Assembly: GCA_946479855.1 (NCBI GenBank) | Contig: CAMLHL010000052.1 | Location: forward strand, 1-21,346 | Length of the DNA stretch: 21,346 nt | Direction: 5' to 3' | Source: an uncultured Pseudomonadota bacterium | GTDB lineage: Bacteria > Pseudomonadota > Gammaproteobacteria > Burkholderiales > Rhodocyclaceae | Shown here: positions 1 through 8,641 of the stretch, piece by piece | How the letters are laid out: each line of letters opens with the position of its first letter | Position numbering within the stretch: position 1 is the stretch's first letter | The notes under the pieces: model-generated | Databases searched by the model: none | What the model was told of the DNA's origin: nothing | The model's input: the letters and a program-made list of their open reading frames with translations, nothing else | Translations under genes and position numbers: made by a program

Positions 1-228
1 TCGACGACCAACAACAACCAGGCGATGAACGAGGCCATCCGCCATGTCGCCCGCCGCTACCTGCACGGCCACGAAATCACCGAGGGGCTGCTCAACCACA
101 TCGAAGTCGCCATCCGCGCCTTCGATCCCTGCCTCTCCTGCGCTACGCACGCCCTGGGCAAGATGCCGCTGGAAGTCGAACTGCTCGATGCGGAAGGGCG
201 GGTCGTTCATTCGCTGAGCCGCGCATGA
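1..228 (+). CDS. hoxH: NiFe hydrogenase large subunit, HoxH-like, C-terminal end only (partial)
   Basis: Only the last 75 codons are present; the reading frame is open from base 1, so the gene starts upstream of the window. The C-terminal motif DPCLSCATH supplies the second pair of cysteine ligands of the NiFe active site (DPCxxCxxH). Family knowledge: large subunits are cut after this His during maturation. Here 25 residues (ALGKMPLEVELL... to the stop) follow the His and would be the removed tail. The upstream residues TTNNNQAMN and the phrase TEGLLNHIEVAIRAFDP are typical of the cytoplasmic, bidirectional NAD-linked group 3d (HoxH), more than of membrane-bound uptake enzymes. The stop codon overlaps the start of the maturation protease, so the two are co-translated. 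The exact subgroup is inferred from the tail alone. Confidence 0.88.
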   Translation, partial: STTNNNQAMNEAIRHVARRYLHGHEITEGLLNHIEVAIRAFDPCLSCATHALGKMPLEVELLDAEGRVVHSLSRA

Positions 229-716
229 CGGCGCCGGTCGTCATTTTCGCCGTCGGCAACCCGAGCCGCGGTGACGACGCCATCGGGCCGGAATGCTGCG
301 GTCGACTGGAGAGATGGCTCGAAAATGAAAATCTCGGCGAGCAGTTCGAGCTGATCGAGGATTTCCAGTTGCAGATCGAACACGCGCTCGACCTGCAGGG
401 GCGTGAACTGGCGCTCTTCATCGACGCTGGGATCAACACGCCGGCGCCCTACACCTTTCAGCACATCGAACCGGCCAGCGGCACTGCGCCGACGACACAC
501 CAACTGCCACCCGCGGCGGTGCTGCAGGTCTACCGCCAAACCGAAGGCCGGGAACCGCCACCCGCTTTCGTTCTCTGCGTGCGCGGTGAGCAGTTCGCGC
601 TCGGCGAACCCCTGAGCGCCGCCGCCGAAAGCCATCTGGATGGGGCGTTCGAGATACTGCAGCGCCTCTGCCGGCAAGCCAGCCTGCAGTCCTGGAAGCG
701 ATTGCAGCGGGCCTGA
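225..716 (+). CDS. hoxW: Hydrogenase maturation protease (HoxW/HybD family)
   Basis: A 163-residue protein of the M52 endopeptidase family, which checks that nickel is inserted into the large subunit and then removes its C-terminal tail. The N-terminal motif GNPSRGDDAIG (residues 11-21) is the family hallmark and holds the first acidic nickel ligand. IDAG near residue 67 supplies a second Asp, and THQLPP near residue 90 supplies the usual His. The length matches the family (about 150-180). The ATG lies inside the stop region of the preceding hydrogenase gene (ATGA overlap), so a dedicated protease for that large subunit is very likely. The symbol hoxW follows from the HoxH-like partner rather than from a search. 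Confidence 0.87.
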   Translation: MTAPVVIFAVGNPSRGDDAIGPECCGRLERWLENENLGEQFELIEDFQLQIEHALDLQGRELALFIDAGINTPAPYTFQHIEPASGTAPTTHQLPPAAVLQVYRQTEGREPPPAFVLCVRGEQFALGEPLSAAAESHLDGAFEILQRLCRQASLQSWKRLQRA

Positions 717-922
717 GCGCTGCCCGGTTTTGGCTGTTTTTCGCGGTCGACCGTAGCGCTCCGCTGGGCGGGATTTGGCGAGCGCCGCTCTTTACGCCAC
801 TGGCAGAGACAGGCGCCGCCGCAGGCCGCTGCGGGAAAAGCGGCGTCGGCGGATAGACCGGCGCTTGCCTGTCATCGGCACCAAGGGTTGACCTGCGGCA
901 AGCCAGCCAGCCCGGCCGGGTC

Positions 923-928
923 TATAAT
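923..928 (+). promoter_or_regulatory. Candidate sigma-70 -10 box for the export operon
   Basis: A perfect TATAAT lies 46 bases before the HlyD-like start codon in the 257-base gap after the protease gene. At the usual 17-base spacing the -35 position reads AAGCCA, which is poor. TTGACC at 888-893 is a good -35 sequence but too far away (29 bases). The promoter may therefore depend on an activator or be weak. The rest of the gap (717-922) shows only a small GC hairpin at 819-834. Confidence 0.5.
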
Positions 929-940
929 CCAAATGACTAG

Positions 941-954
941 TGACCGATTGGTCA
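941..954 (+). promoter_or_regulatory. TetR-type operator palindrome
   Basis: TGACCGATTGGTCA is an inverted repeat with 5-base arms (TGACC/GGTCA) around GATT. It sits immediately downstream of the -10 box and 19 bases before the start codon, where a bound repressor would block transcription. A second, partly overlapping pair, AATGAC (932-937) and GTCATT (951-956), adds symmetry. Short palindromes of this form are typical of TetR-family repressors that control efflux genes. No TetR gene is in the window. Confidence 0.5.
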
Positions 955-973
955 TTAATGGTTCGGAGGTTTT

Positions 974-1960
974 ATGAATCGCCCTCGCATTGGGAAGCTT
1001 GTCGTTTTTGCCCTGATTTCCGTGTTGACCGTGGCAATTGGCTATCTCCTCTATCTGCAACGACCGGCCGGTTTGCCGGCAGGTTTCGCCCAGGGCAATG
1101 GGCGGCTGGAGGCGACGGAGGTCGATGTGGCGACCAAGATCGCCGGGCGACTGGTTGAACTCGGCCCGCATGAGGGCGATTGGGTCGAAGCCGGCGCCGT
1201 CGTGGCGCGGCTCGATGCCGACGAGTTGCAGGCCCAGTTGCGGGCGGCCGAGGCGCAACTCGATCAGGCACGCAAAGGCGTCGAGGCGAGCCGGGCCGGG
1301 GTGCGCAAGTCGAAGACCGATGTGACGCTGGCCGACAAGACCTTGAAGCGGTCGGCGGAACTGGTCGGCAAGGGTTTCATTTCGCGCAGCAAGCTGGACA
1401 CCGATGTGACCGGCCTGGAGGGCGCCGCGGCCGGCATGGCTCAGGCCCAGAGCCGGGTGGCCGAGGCCGGGGCAGGGGTGGCGGTGGCCGCGGCCAAGGC
1501 GGATAGCTTGAGGGCGACGCTCGACGATACCGCGCTCAAGGCGCCGATCAGCGGCCGCGTCCTGTACCGGCTGGCCGAGCCGGGCGAGGTGCTGGCGGCG
1601 GGCGGCAAGGCGCTGACCCTGGTCGATCTTGCCGAGATGTTCATGACCATCTACCTGCCGACCGAGAAGGCAGGGCAACTTGCCCTCAACGGCGAGGCGC
1701 GCATCCTCCTCGACGCCCTGCCCGGGCAGCCCATTCCGGCCAGCATCTGCTTCGTGGCGCCGAAGGCCCAATTCACGCCGCGCGAGGTGGAGACCCGCAG
1801 CGAGCGTGAAAAGCTGATGTTCCGCATCAAGGTCAAACCGGATGCGACCTGGCTGGCCGCCCACCGCGACCTGGTCAAGGGCGGCATGCCCGGCGTCGCC
1901 TATGTCCGGCTCGATGCCGGCGCGCCGTGGCCGGCCAACCTGCAGGTCAACGGAAAGTAA
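974..1960 (+). CDS. HlyD-family periplasmic adaptor (membrane fusion protein), YhiI-like
   Basis: A 328-residue protein that would link an inner-membrane ABC exporter to the periplasm or outer membrane. It has a short cytoplasmic start, one membrane anchor (about residues 8-28), and the first half of the lipoyl/barrel-sandwich domain (about 41-82, including VDVATKIAGRL). A long Ala/Gln/Lys-rich coiled-coil hairpin follows (about 83-182), then the second lipoyl half (LKAPISGRV near 188-196) and a beta-barrel region. GGAGG at 965-969 supports the ATG start. It is the first gene of an operon: the ATPase gene begins 6 bases after its stop. Length and neighbours match YhiI (and the related YbhG) of enterobacteria. 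The transported substrate cannot be told from the sequence. Confidence 0.88.
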   Translation: MNRPRIGKLVVFALISVLTVAIGYLLYLQRPAGLPAGFAQGNGRLEATEVDVATKIAGRLVELGPHEGDWVEAGAVVARLDADELQAQLRAAEAQLDQARKGVEASRAGVRKSKTDVTLADKTLKRSAELVGKGFISRSKLDTDVTGLEGAAAGMAQAQSRVAEAGAGVAVAAAKADSLRATLDDTALKAPISGRVLYRLAEPGEVLAAGGKALTLVDLAEMFMTIYLPTEKAGQLALNGEARILLDALPGQPIPASICFVAPKAQFTPREVETRSEREKLMFRIKVKPDATWLAAHRDLVKGGMPGVAYVRLDAGAPWPANLQVNGK

Positions 1961-1966
1961 GTCGTC

Positions 1967-4708
1967 ATGGACCGCCCGTCGGTCGCCCGCCTGTCCGCTA
2001 TCAGCCACTGCTATGGGGGCGTGACGGCGCTTGATGCGGTGGATCTGGCCTTGCCATCCGGCTGCATGGTCGGACTGATCGGGCCCGATGGCGTCGGCAA
2101 GTCGTCGCTGCTGGCGCTGCTTTCCGGGGCGCGTGAAATCCAGTCGGGCAAGATCGAGGTCCTTGGCGGCGATATCGGCGAGCGTCGCTTTCGCGCCTCG
2201 GTGCAGCCGCGCATCGCCTACATGCCGCAGGGGCTGGGCAAGAACCTCTATCCGACGCTGTCGGTATTCGAGAACGTCGATTTCTTCGGCCGCCTCTTCG
2301 GACAGGGCAAGCGCGAGCGCGAACAGCGCATCGCCGAACTGCTGACCGCTACCGGCCTTGCCCCTTTCCGCGACCGCCCGGCAGCCAAGCTGTCGGGGGG
2401 CATGAAACAGAAGCTCGGCCTGTGCTGCGCGCTGATCCACGCCCCCGATCTGCTCATTCTCGACGAGCCGACGACTGGCGTCGATCCGCTGTCGCGTCGC
2501 CAGTTCTGGGAACTGATCGAGCGCATCCGCGCCGGCCGGCCGGAGATGAGCGTGCTGGTCGCCACCGCCTACATGGAAGAGGCCGAGCGTTTCGACTGGC
2601 TGGTGGCGATGGATGCCGGCCGGGTGATCGGTTGCGGCACCCCGGCCGACTTGCGGGCGCAGACCGGCCAGACGACGCTCGATGCCGCCTTCATCCAGTT
2701 GCTGCCCGCAGGGCGGCGCCAGGCGCACCGGGCGCTGTTCATCCCGCCCCGCCTCGGTGGCGATGCGGCGTACGCCATCGAGGCTGACGGCTTGTCGCGG
2801 CGTTTTGGCGATTTCACGGCGGTCGACCGTGTCAGTTTCCGGATCGAGGCCGGCGAGATCTTCGGCTTCCTGGGCTCCAACGGCTGCGGCAAGACCACGA
2901 CGATGAAAATGCTGACCGGCCTGTTGCCGCCCAGCGATGGCGCAGCGAGGCTGTTCGGCCGGCCGGTCGATGCGCGCGATCTCGAAACACGCAAGCAGGT
3001 CGGCTACATGTCGCAATCCTTCTCGCTGTATGGCGAATTGTCGGTATTGGCCAACCTTGATTTGCACGCCCGGCTCTTTCACCTGCCGGAAGCCCGGCGT
3101 ACTCCGCGCATCGCCGAATTGATGGCGCGTTTCGGGCTGACGGAATACGCCGACAAATGCGCCGCCGAGTTACCGCTCGGCATTCGCCAGCGCCTCTCGC
3201 TGGCCGTGGCGGTCGTGCACGAGCCGAAATTGCTGATCCTTGACGAGCCGACCTCGGGCGTCGACCCGGTGGCGCGCGACCAATTCTGGGCGCTGCTGGT
3301 CGAACTGTCGCGCCAGCAGGGGGTGACCATTTTCATCTCGACCCACTTCATGAACGAGGCCGAGCGCTGCGACCGCATTTCGCTGATGCATGCCGGTCGG
3401 GTACTGGCCAGCGATACCCCGGCCAGGCTGTGTGCGGCGCGCGGCGAGGCCGTGTTGGAAGACGCCTTCATCAGTTATCTGGAGGAGGCGACGGGGGCGC
3501 AAACGGCCGCCGCTCCGCCGGCCGCCGCCGCGTCTGAAAAAGGGCAAAAACCGCCGGTCGACCGCAGCGCCGGCCGCCAGTCCGCCTTCAGCCTGCGCCG
3601 CCTGCTCGGCTACGCCTTCCGCGAGGCACTGGAATTGCGCCGCGATGCCATCCGGCTGGCCTTTGCGCTGCTGGGTTCGGTGGTCATGATGTTCGTGCTC
3701 GGCCACGGTCTTTCCTTCGACGTCGAAGGTTTGCGCTTTGCGGTCCTGGATCGCGACCAGACCCCGGAAAGCCGCGACTACATCGCCAATGTCGCGGGCT
3801 CCCGCTATTTCGTGCAGCGTCCGGCGCTGGCCGGTGACGCCGATCTCGACCGGCGGATGAAGAGTGGCGAGGTCTCGCTGGCCATCGAAATTCCCGAAGG
3901 CTATGGCCGCGACCTGCGGCGTGGCCGCCCGCCGGAGGTCGGCGTCTGGGTCGATGGCGCGATGCCTTTTCGTGGCGAAACAATCCGCGGCTACATCGAG
4001 GGCCTGCACCGGGACTACGTCCGCCAGCTACGACTCGAAACCAGCGGCACGGCGCCAACCCCAGTATTGGCTATCGAGTCGCGCTATCGCTACAACCAGG
4101 ATTTCAAGAGCGTTTATGCCATGGTGCCGGCGGTGATTCCGCTGCTTTTGCTGCTCATTCCGGCCATCCTGATGGCGCTCGGCGTCGTCCGCGAAAAGGA
4201 ACTCGGCTCGATCACCAACCTCTATGTGACGCCGGTGACGCGACTTGAATTCCTGATCGGCAAGCAACTGCCCTACATTGTCGTCAGCATGGCCAGCTAC
4301 CTGCTGATGATGGGCGAGGCGCTCTTCGTCTTCGGCGTGCCGGTCAAGGGCAGCTTTGCCGCGATGAGCCTCGGCGCCTTGCTCTATGTCACGGCGACCA
4401 CCGGGCTGGGACTCCTGATGTCCACCTTTACCCGGACGCAGATTGCCGCGCTGTTCGGCACCGCCATCGTCACCATGTTGCCGACCATCCAGTTCTCCGG
4501 TCTGACGACGCCGGTCGAAGCCCTGCAGGGCGCCGGCTACTGGATTGGTCAGGGCTATCCGGCGACCTATTTCATTCTGGTCTGCCGTGGTGCCTTCACC
4601 AAGGGCCTCGGCTTTGCCGACTTGTGGCCGTCCCTGCTGGCGCTGGCCGCCTTCATTCCGCTGCTCACCGTGGCGAGCGTGGCGCTGTTGAAAAAACAGG
4701 AGAAATAG
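1967..4708 (+). CDS. rbbA: RbbA-like ABC exporter: two ATPase domains fused to an ABC-2 permease domain
   Basis: A 913-residue fusion protein. ATPase domain 1: Walker [10 protein letters not shown] at 39-47, signature LSGGMKQ at 142-148, Walker B LLILDEP from 162. ATPase domain 2: Walker [10 protein letters not shown] at 303-311, a degenerate signature LPLGIRQ at 402-408, Walker B LLILDEP from 422. An Ala/Pro-rich linker follows (about 510-540), then an ABC-2 type membrane half with an N-terminal helix, a large periplasmic loop and a cluster of helices from about residue 720 to the end. Size and domain order match RbbA (YhiH), described as a ribosome-associated ATPase but built like a drug/lipid exporter. 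Neighbours on both sides (HlyD-like, second permease) complete the YhiI-RbbA-YhhJ set. The export role is inferred; the ribosome role is known only from E. coli. Confidence 0.88.
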   Translation: MDRPSVARLSAISHCYGGVTALDAVDLALPSGCMVGLIGPDGVGKSSLLALLSGAREIQSGKIEVLGGDIGERRFRASVQPRIAYMPQGLGKNLYPTLSVFENVDFFGRLFGQGKREREQRIAELLTATGLAPFRDRPAAKLSGGMKQKLGLCCALIHAPDLLILDEPTTGVDPLSRRQFWELIERIRAGRPEMSVLVATAYMEEAERFDWLVAMDAGRVIGCGTPADLRAQTGQTTLDAAFIQLLPAGRRQAHRALFIPPRLGGDAAYAIEADGLSRRFGDFTAVDRVSFRIEAGEIFGFLGSNGCGKTTTMKMLTGLLPPSDGAARLFGRPVDARDLETRKQVGYMSQSFSLYGELSVLANLDLHARLFHLPEARRTPRIAELMARFGLTEYADKCAAELPLGIRQRLSLAVAVVHEPKLLILDEPTSGVDPVARDQFWALLVELSRQQGVTIFISTHFMNEAERCDRISLMHAGRVLASDTPARLCAARGEAVLEDAFISYLEEATGAQTAAAPPAAAASEKGQKPPVDRSAGRQSAFSLRRLLGYAFREALELRRDAIRLAFALLGSVVMMFVLGHGLSFDVEGLRFAVLDRDQTPESRDYIANVAGSRYFVQRPALAGDADLDRRMKSGEVSLAIEIPEGYGRDLRRGRPPEVGVWVDGAMPFRGETIRGYIEGLHRDYVRQLRLETSGTAPTPVLAIESRYRYNQDFKSVYAMVPAVIPLLLLLIPAILMALGVVREKELGSITNLYVTPVTRLEFLIGKQLPYIVVSMASYLLMMGEALFVFGVPVKGSFAAMSLGALLYVTATTGLGLLMSTFTRTQIAALFGTAIVTMLPTIQFSGLTTPVEALQGAGYWIGQGYPATYFILVCRGAFTKGLGFADLWPSLLALAAFIPLLTVASVALLKKQEK

Positions 4709-4709
4709 C

Positions 4710-5843
4710 ATGGGCGGCTTTTCCCTGAGCAACATCTTCCGCCTCGGCCTCAAGGAACTGCGCAGCCTGGCCGCCGACAAGGTCCTGCTCGGGTTGATCG
4801 TCTGGGCCTTTTCCGGGGCGATCTACGAGGCGGCGACCGGTGTTTCGCAGCAGCTCAACAACGCCCCGGTCGCCATTGTCGATGAAGATCATTCGCCCCT
4901 CTCGGCGCGCCTTGCCGATGCGCTTTACCCCCCGTATTTCCGTCGTCCCGAGCGGATTGGCCTGGCACAGGTCGACGATGCCATGAACCGTGGCCTGTAT
5001 GCATTCGTGCTGGTCATTCCCGGTTATTTTCAGCGCAACCTGAGCGCCGGCCGGCACCCGGAAATCCAGCTCAATATTGACGCTACGGTGATCAGCCAGG
5101 CCTTCATCGGCGCCAGCTACATCAATACCATCGCCACCGGCGAGGTGGGCGAATACCTGACCGGGCGGCGCGATCCGGCCGAATCGCCGGTTCGCCTCGT
5201 GACCCGGGCGCGCTTCAACCCCAATCTGACCGGGGTCTGGTTTGGCGGCGTCATGGAGGCGATCAACAACGTCACCATGCTGACCATCATCCTGGTCGGC
5301 GCTGCCTTCATCCGCGAGCGCGAGCACGGCACCATCGAACATCTGCTGGTCATGCCCTTGCGGCCATTCGAGATCATGATGGCAAAGATCTGGGCCAATA
5401 GCCTGGCCGTGCTGATCGGCGTCGCCTTCGCGCTGCTCGTCATGGTCCGCCAGGTGCTGCAGGTGCCGATCGCCGGCTCGGTGCTCCTCTTCCTGAGTGC
5501 TGCCGTGTTCTATCTCTTCTCGGCGGCATCGATCGGCATCTTTCTCGGTACCCTGGCCCGCTCGATGCCTCAACTCGGCTTGCTGATCATCATCACCATC
5601 GTGCCCCTGCAACTGCTCTCCGGCGGGGTGACGCCACAAGAGAGCATGCCGGCGGTAATCCGGAACATCATGGCGGCGACGCCGACCACCTATTTTGTCC
5701 GCCTGGCACAGGGCATTCTCTATCGCGGTGCCGGGCTGGAAGTGATCTGGCCGGATCTGCTGGGAATGACGGCCGTCGGCGCCTGCTTTTTCGCCATTGC
5801 GCTGATCCGTTTCCGCAAGGCGGTGACGCAGACCCAAGCTTGA
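4710..5843 (+). CDS. yhhJ: ABC-2 type permease, YhhJ-like
   Basis: A 377-residue inner-membrane protein that would pair with the membrane half of the preceding fusion protein to form the pore. It has one N-terminal helix (about residues 25-43), a long periplasmic segment, and five or six C-terminal helices beginning near 185. The cytoplasmic motif EREHGTIEHLLVMP after the second helix is characteristic of ABC-2 permeases. The start codon is one base after the stop of the ATPase gene, and an AGGAG lies just upstream inside that gene, so translation is coupled. The length matches E. coli YhhJ (about 375). This is the last gene of the operon; no clear intrinsic terminator follows before the FNR-like box at 5860. 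Confidence 0.87.
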   Translation: MGGFSLSNIFRLGLKELRSLAADKVLLGLIVWAFSGAIYEAATGVSQQLNNAPVAIVDEDHSPLSARLADALYPPYFRRPERIGLAQVDDAMNRGLYAFVLVIPGYFQRNLSAGRHPEIQLNIDATVISQAFIGASYINTIATGEVGEYLTGRRDPAESPVRLVTRARFNPNLTGVWFGGVMEAINNVTMLTIILVGAAFIREREHGTIEHLLVMPLRPFEIMMAKIWANSLAVLIGVAFALLVMVRQVLQVPIAGSVLLFLSAAVFYLFSAASIGIFLGTLARSMPQLGLLIIITIVPLQLLSGGVTPQESMPAVIRNIMAATPTTYFVRLAQGILYRGAGLEVIWPDLLGMTAVGACFFAIALIRFRKAVTQTQA

Positions 5844-5859
5844 GCCATGGCATACTTTA

Positions 5860-5873
5860 TTGATATGTATCAT
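5860..5873 (+). promoter_or_regulatory. FNR/DNR-like binding site upstream of the secreted-protein gene
   Basis: TTGATATGTATCAT matches the FNR/ANR/DNR consensus TTGATnnnnATCAA at 9 of 10 fixed positions. Its centre is 5866.5. A site 41.5 bases before a transcription start would put that start near 5908, with CAAAAT (5896-5901) as a fair -10 box. The next gene begins at 5941. The spacing fits a class II FNR-activated promoter. A longer imperfect stem (CCATG at 5845-5849, CATGG at 5871-5875) overlaps it. Confidence 0.55.
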
Positions 5874-5940
5874 GGATAGCGGGGTGGGCGGCGCGCAAAA
5901 TTCGTCCGACTTGTAGCTGCATGGAGCGTTCCAGGTCGAC

Positions 5941-6654
5941 ATGTTTTTCCTCAGATATATCTTCGCGGCGGCTTCGGTCGCCGCCTTTTTTGGGGCGGCT
6001 CAGGCGGCGGATACGGCCGAACGGCAGTACGCGGCCATCGCACAGTTGCCGATACCGGAAATCAGCGCCAGGAGCGGGCAGATCGTTGAGGTGGATGTCG
6101 ACCTCGCGGCCAGTGGCGGCATGGAAATCACCACCAACGGTGAACGGGTCGATGTGCTTTACCGCATGGCCTTCAACCAGATTGCCGAAGGCTGGAGCTG
6201 GCAGCCACTAGCCGATCCGGCTGTCGACGACTACTACCGTTTCAAGTTCCTGCCGCTGCAGTCGGTCGCTGACGAGCGCGGCGAGTATGCCGGCGAGGAC
6301 AAGATCGGCACGCCGCAGCAGATGAAAATCAGCTGGCGCTACGACTATTTCCTGGCCTTCGAGAATCTCTACGACTTTTATCCGCGCAGCGTTGATGACG
6401 ATGCCGGGTTCTCGGCCAATCTGCCGGCTTCCGTGGCCGGACGGCTGGGGATGCGCGCCAGGGCACGCCTGGTTGAGCCAGTGGTCAGCGAGAGCACGAC
6501 CTTCTGGAAAGCCACCTATGGCAAGCCGACTGATTTCACGTTGAAGAAGCGCTACTTGGTCGGCAAGCTCGAAGAGGTCGCTTTCATCGATAGCGCCAGC
6601 GGTGAAGTCCTCTGCCGCATTGGCCCGGGGCAGGCGCGCTGTAGCAGCCGCTAG
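5941..6654 (+). CDS. Predicted secreted protein of unknown function
   Basis: A 237-residue protein that I do not recognise. It starts with a clear Sec signal peptide (hydrophobic stretch at about residues 5-20, likely cleavage AQA|AD at 22/23), so it should be periplasmic or extracellular. The mature part is rich in Asp, Tyr and Phe, has no obvious metal-binding motif, heme motif or repeats, and carries two Cys near the C-terminus (LCRIGPGQARC) that could form a disulfide. Many short stretches look like beta strands. There is no strong ribosome-binding site: AGG at 5932-5934 is the best upstream match. It stands alone between the exporter operon and the convergent stress-protein gene, and the FNR-like box suggests low-oxygen expression. 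It could be an accessory protein of anaerobic respiration, but nothing proves this. Confidence 0.75.
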   Translation: MFFLRYIFAAASVAAFFGAAQAADTAERQYAAIAQLPIPEISARSGQIVEVDVDLAASGGMEITTNGERVDVLYRMAFNQIAEGWSWQPLADPAVDDYYRFKFLPLQSVADERGEYAGEDKIGTPQQMKISWRYDYFLAFENLYDFYPRSVDDDAGFSANLPASVAGRLGMRARARLVEPVVSESTTFWKATYGKPTDFTLKKRYLVGKLEEVAFIDSASGEVLCRIGPGQARCSSR

Positions 6655-6658
6655 CCGG

Positions 6659-7102
6659 TCAGCGATAGACCAGGACCGGTACCTTGGAGTGGGTCAGCAC
6701 CTTGTTGGTTTCACTGCCGAGCAAAAGGCCGCTGATCCCGCGTCGTCCGTGGGATGCCATGAAAATCAGGTCGCAACCGGATTTCTCGGCCGCCTCGATG
6801 ATCGCTTCGTAGGGAACGTCGCTGGTCGCCGAGGTGGTGGTGCACTCGACGCCCGCTTCGGCGCACATTTTGGCAACCTCGCCGAGGTATTCGCTGGCCT
6901 GCTGCTCGGCCAACTCGGCGAATTTATCCGGCGTCGTCGGGTCGATCAGGGCGCCTTCGCCGAAATAGGCGATCGGGTATTCCGGTTTGGAAAAGAATAC
7001 CGTGATCCGGGCACCGGCTTCCTTGGCAAAAGAGACGGCGCGTTGTGCCGTGGCTCGGGATAGTTCGGAACCGTCAGTCGGAACGAAAATATGCTTGAAC
7101 AT
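6659..7102 (-). CDS. Universal stress protein, UspA family
   Basis: A 147-residue, single-domain Usp protein in the cytoplasm. It begins MFKHIFVPTDGSELS, with the Asp and the nucleotide-phosphate-facing segment typical of the family. Near the C-terminus it carries the ATP-binding pattern G-2x-G-9x-G(S/T) in SHGRRGISGLLLGSETN. It is therefore likely the ATP-binding, UP-type subclass. AGGAGG lies 6-11 bases before the start on the minus strand. It is convergent with the secreted-protein gene (4 bases apart) and divergent from the ribonuclease gene, sharing an 83-base control region. Usp proteins of this kind are often induced by low oxygen or starvation; the neighbouring PHA synthase fits that setting. 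Confidence 0.93.
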   Translation of the reverse strand: MFKHIFVPTDGSELSRATAQRAVSFAKEAGARITVFFSKPEYPIAYFGEGALIDPTTPDKFAELAEQQASEYLGEVAKMCAEAGVECTTTSATSDVPYEAIIEAAEKSGCDLIFMASHGRRGISGLLLGSETNKVLTHSKVPVLVYR

Positions 7103-7185
7103 GCTTGGCCTCCTGAAATGGTTGTCTGGCGTTGCATTCCGCCTTATTGAGGTTCATGCTACGCCAAGTCGGGAGGAATGAAAAC

Positions 7186-8598
7186 ATGCGTCTCGGGTTT
7201 CTTGGAGCAGCCGGCGAAGTGACCGGTTCCTGCACGCTCGTTGAGTCGGGCAATGTCCGTTTTCTGGTCGATTGCGGGATGTTTCAGGGGGGGCCGGAAG
7301 CGCGTCAGAAGAATCAGCGAGCCCTCAATTTCGGCTTCGACGTTCGGCAGATCGATTTCGTTCTGCTGACCCATGCCCATATTGATCATTCCGGCTTGCT
7401 GCCCCGTCTTTCCATGCTCGGTTATCGCGGGCCGGTCTATGCGACCAAGGCTTCCATCGATCTGCTCGAAGTGCTGCTGCCGGACAGCGCCCACATCCAG
7501 GAGAAGGAAGCGGAGTGGCAACTGCGCAACCGGCATCGGCGCGGCAAGGGCGAACGCGGCATCCAGCCACCGTTGTATACGGTGGCCCAGGCGCTGGCGT
7601 CGCTCAAGCTGTTGCGACCCGTGGCCTACGGTCAACTGGAAAAGCTGGCCGAAAATGTCAGCGTGGTTTTTCGCGACGCCGGCCATATTCTCGGCTCGGC
7701 CTCTCTGGAAGTCATCGTCACCGGCGAAGGCAAGCCGCGCCGGTTGGTCTTCTCCGGCGATCTTGGCATGCCCAGCCGGCCGGTACTCTGCGATCCCGAG
7801 CCGCCGCCGGCTGCCGCCGATGTGCTACTCATTGAATCGACCTATGGCGACCGCCAGCATCGCTCTCTGCCCGAAACCGAGGATGAAATCGTTGCTGCCT
7901 TCGAGCGGACCCGGGCTGCCGGGGGGAACCTGATCATCCCTGCCTTTGCCGTCGGCCGGACGCAGGAAATCATCTACCTGCTGGTCGACCTGGTCCGCCG
8001 CAAACGCCTGGCCTCGTTGAAGGTCTATGTCGATTCGCCGATGGCCAACGCGGCCACCCGCATCACGCTGGACAACCAGAATCTCCTCGATCCGGAAACT
8101 CGGGAGCTGATTGCCTGGCAGCGGGCGCATTCGGACCGGATACACATCGAATTCGTCGCCGATGTCGAGCGCTCGAAAGCGCTTAACGAAATCCGTCACG
8201 GTGCCGTGATTCTTTCGGCCAGCGGCATGTGCGAGGCCGGGCGGATCAAGTACCACCTGCGCGAAAACCTGCCGCGCAGCGAGTGCAGCGTGCTGATCGC
8301 CGGTTTCCAGGCGGCCGGGACGCTCGGTCGACGCCTGGTCGACGGGGCCCGTCTGGTCCGTATATTCGGCCAACCGGTGCCGGTCCGGGCGCGCATTTAT
8401 ACGGTCGGTGGTTTGTCGGCACATGCCGATCAGGCTGCCTTGCTTGGCTGGTTGCGCGGCTTTCACCAGCCGCCTGGCAAAACGTTTGTGGTGCATGGCG
8501 AAGCGCAAGCGTCAGCCAATTTCAAGCGGGCCATCGAAGAACAACTGGCCTGGCCGGATGTCTATTTGCCGACCCCCGGCGAGTTTGTCTCGCTGTAA
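7186..8598 (+). CDS. Beta-CASP metallo-beta-lactamase ribonuclease
   Basis: A 470-residue protein of the RNA-processing branch of the metallo-beta-lactamase fold (relatives of TTHA0252 and of CPSF-73). The Zn motif HAHIDH lies at residues 63-68. Further metal ligands are in the DAGHILGS segment and in the SGDLG segment. The beta-CASP domain follows, with IESTYGDRQH, then SASGMCEAGRIKYHL, and the final HADQ His near the C-terminus. I chose the ATG at 7186 because GGGAGGA (7171-7177) lies at ideal distance and the protein then starts directly with the first strand MRLGFLGAAGEVTGS. An in-frame upstream ATG at 7132 would add 18 residues without family support. PHA synthase follows 43 bases later in the same direction. 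Confidence 0.9.
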   Translation: MRLGFLGAAGEVTGSCTLVESGNVRFLVDCGMFQGGPEARQKNQRALNFGFDVRQIDFVLLTHAHIDHSGLLPRLSMLGYRGPVYATKASIDLLEVLLPDSAHIQEKEAEWQLRNRHRRGKGERGIQPPLYTVAQALASLKLLRPVAYGQLEKLAENVSVVFRDAGHILGSASLEVIVTGEGKPRRLVFSGDLGMPSRPVLCDPEPPPAAADVLLIESTYGDRQHRSLPETEDEIVAAFERTRAAGGNLIIPAFAVGRTQEIIYLLVDLVRRKRLASLKVYVDSPMANAATRITLDNQNLLDPETRELIAWQRAHSDRIHIEFVADVERSKALNEIRHGAVILSASGMCEAGRIKYHLRENLPRSECSVLIAGFQAAGTLGRRLVDGARLVRIFGQPVPVRARIYTVGGLSAHADQAALLGWLRGFHQPPGKTFVVHGEAQASANFKRAIEEQLAWPDVYLPTPGEFVSL

Positions 8599-8641
8599 TA
8601 TCAATCCGCAAAGTCTGACGAAATCGGAAGAGGTTAATTTC

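Noticed and set aside
819..834. Hairpin CCGCAG/CTGCGG as terminator of the hydrogenase operon
   Set aside because: The stem is only 6 bases and has no T-run; in GC-rich DNA such repeats occur by chance.
888..893. TTGACC as -35 box paired with TATAAT at 923-928
   Set aside because: The spacer is 29 bases, far outside the 16-18 range.
872..3082. Long open frame (736 codons) on the minus strand opposite the exporter genes
   Set aside because: It lies antisense to two clearly recognisable genes and its translation is low-complexity (rich in Arg, Gln, Gly, His), as expected for the mirror of GC-rich codons.
4665..5942. Open frame of 425 codons on the minus strand opposite the YhhJ-like gene
   Set aside because: Asp/Gln/His-rich translation without domains, fully opposite a well-supported permease gene.
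8408..8641. Longer N-terminus for PHA synthase
   Set aside because: It would lie inside the ribonuclease gene; the ATG at 8642 has a good ribosome-binding site and gives the normal class I length.
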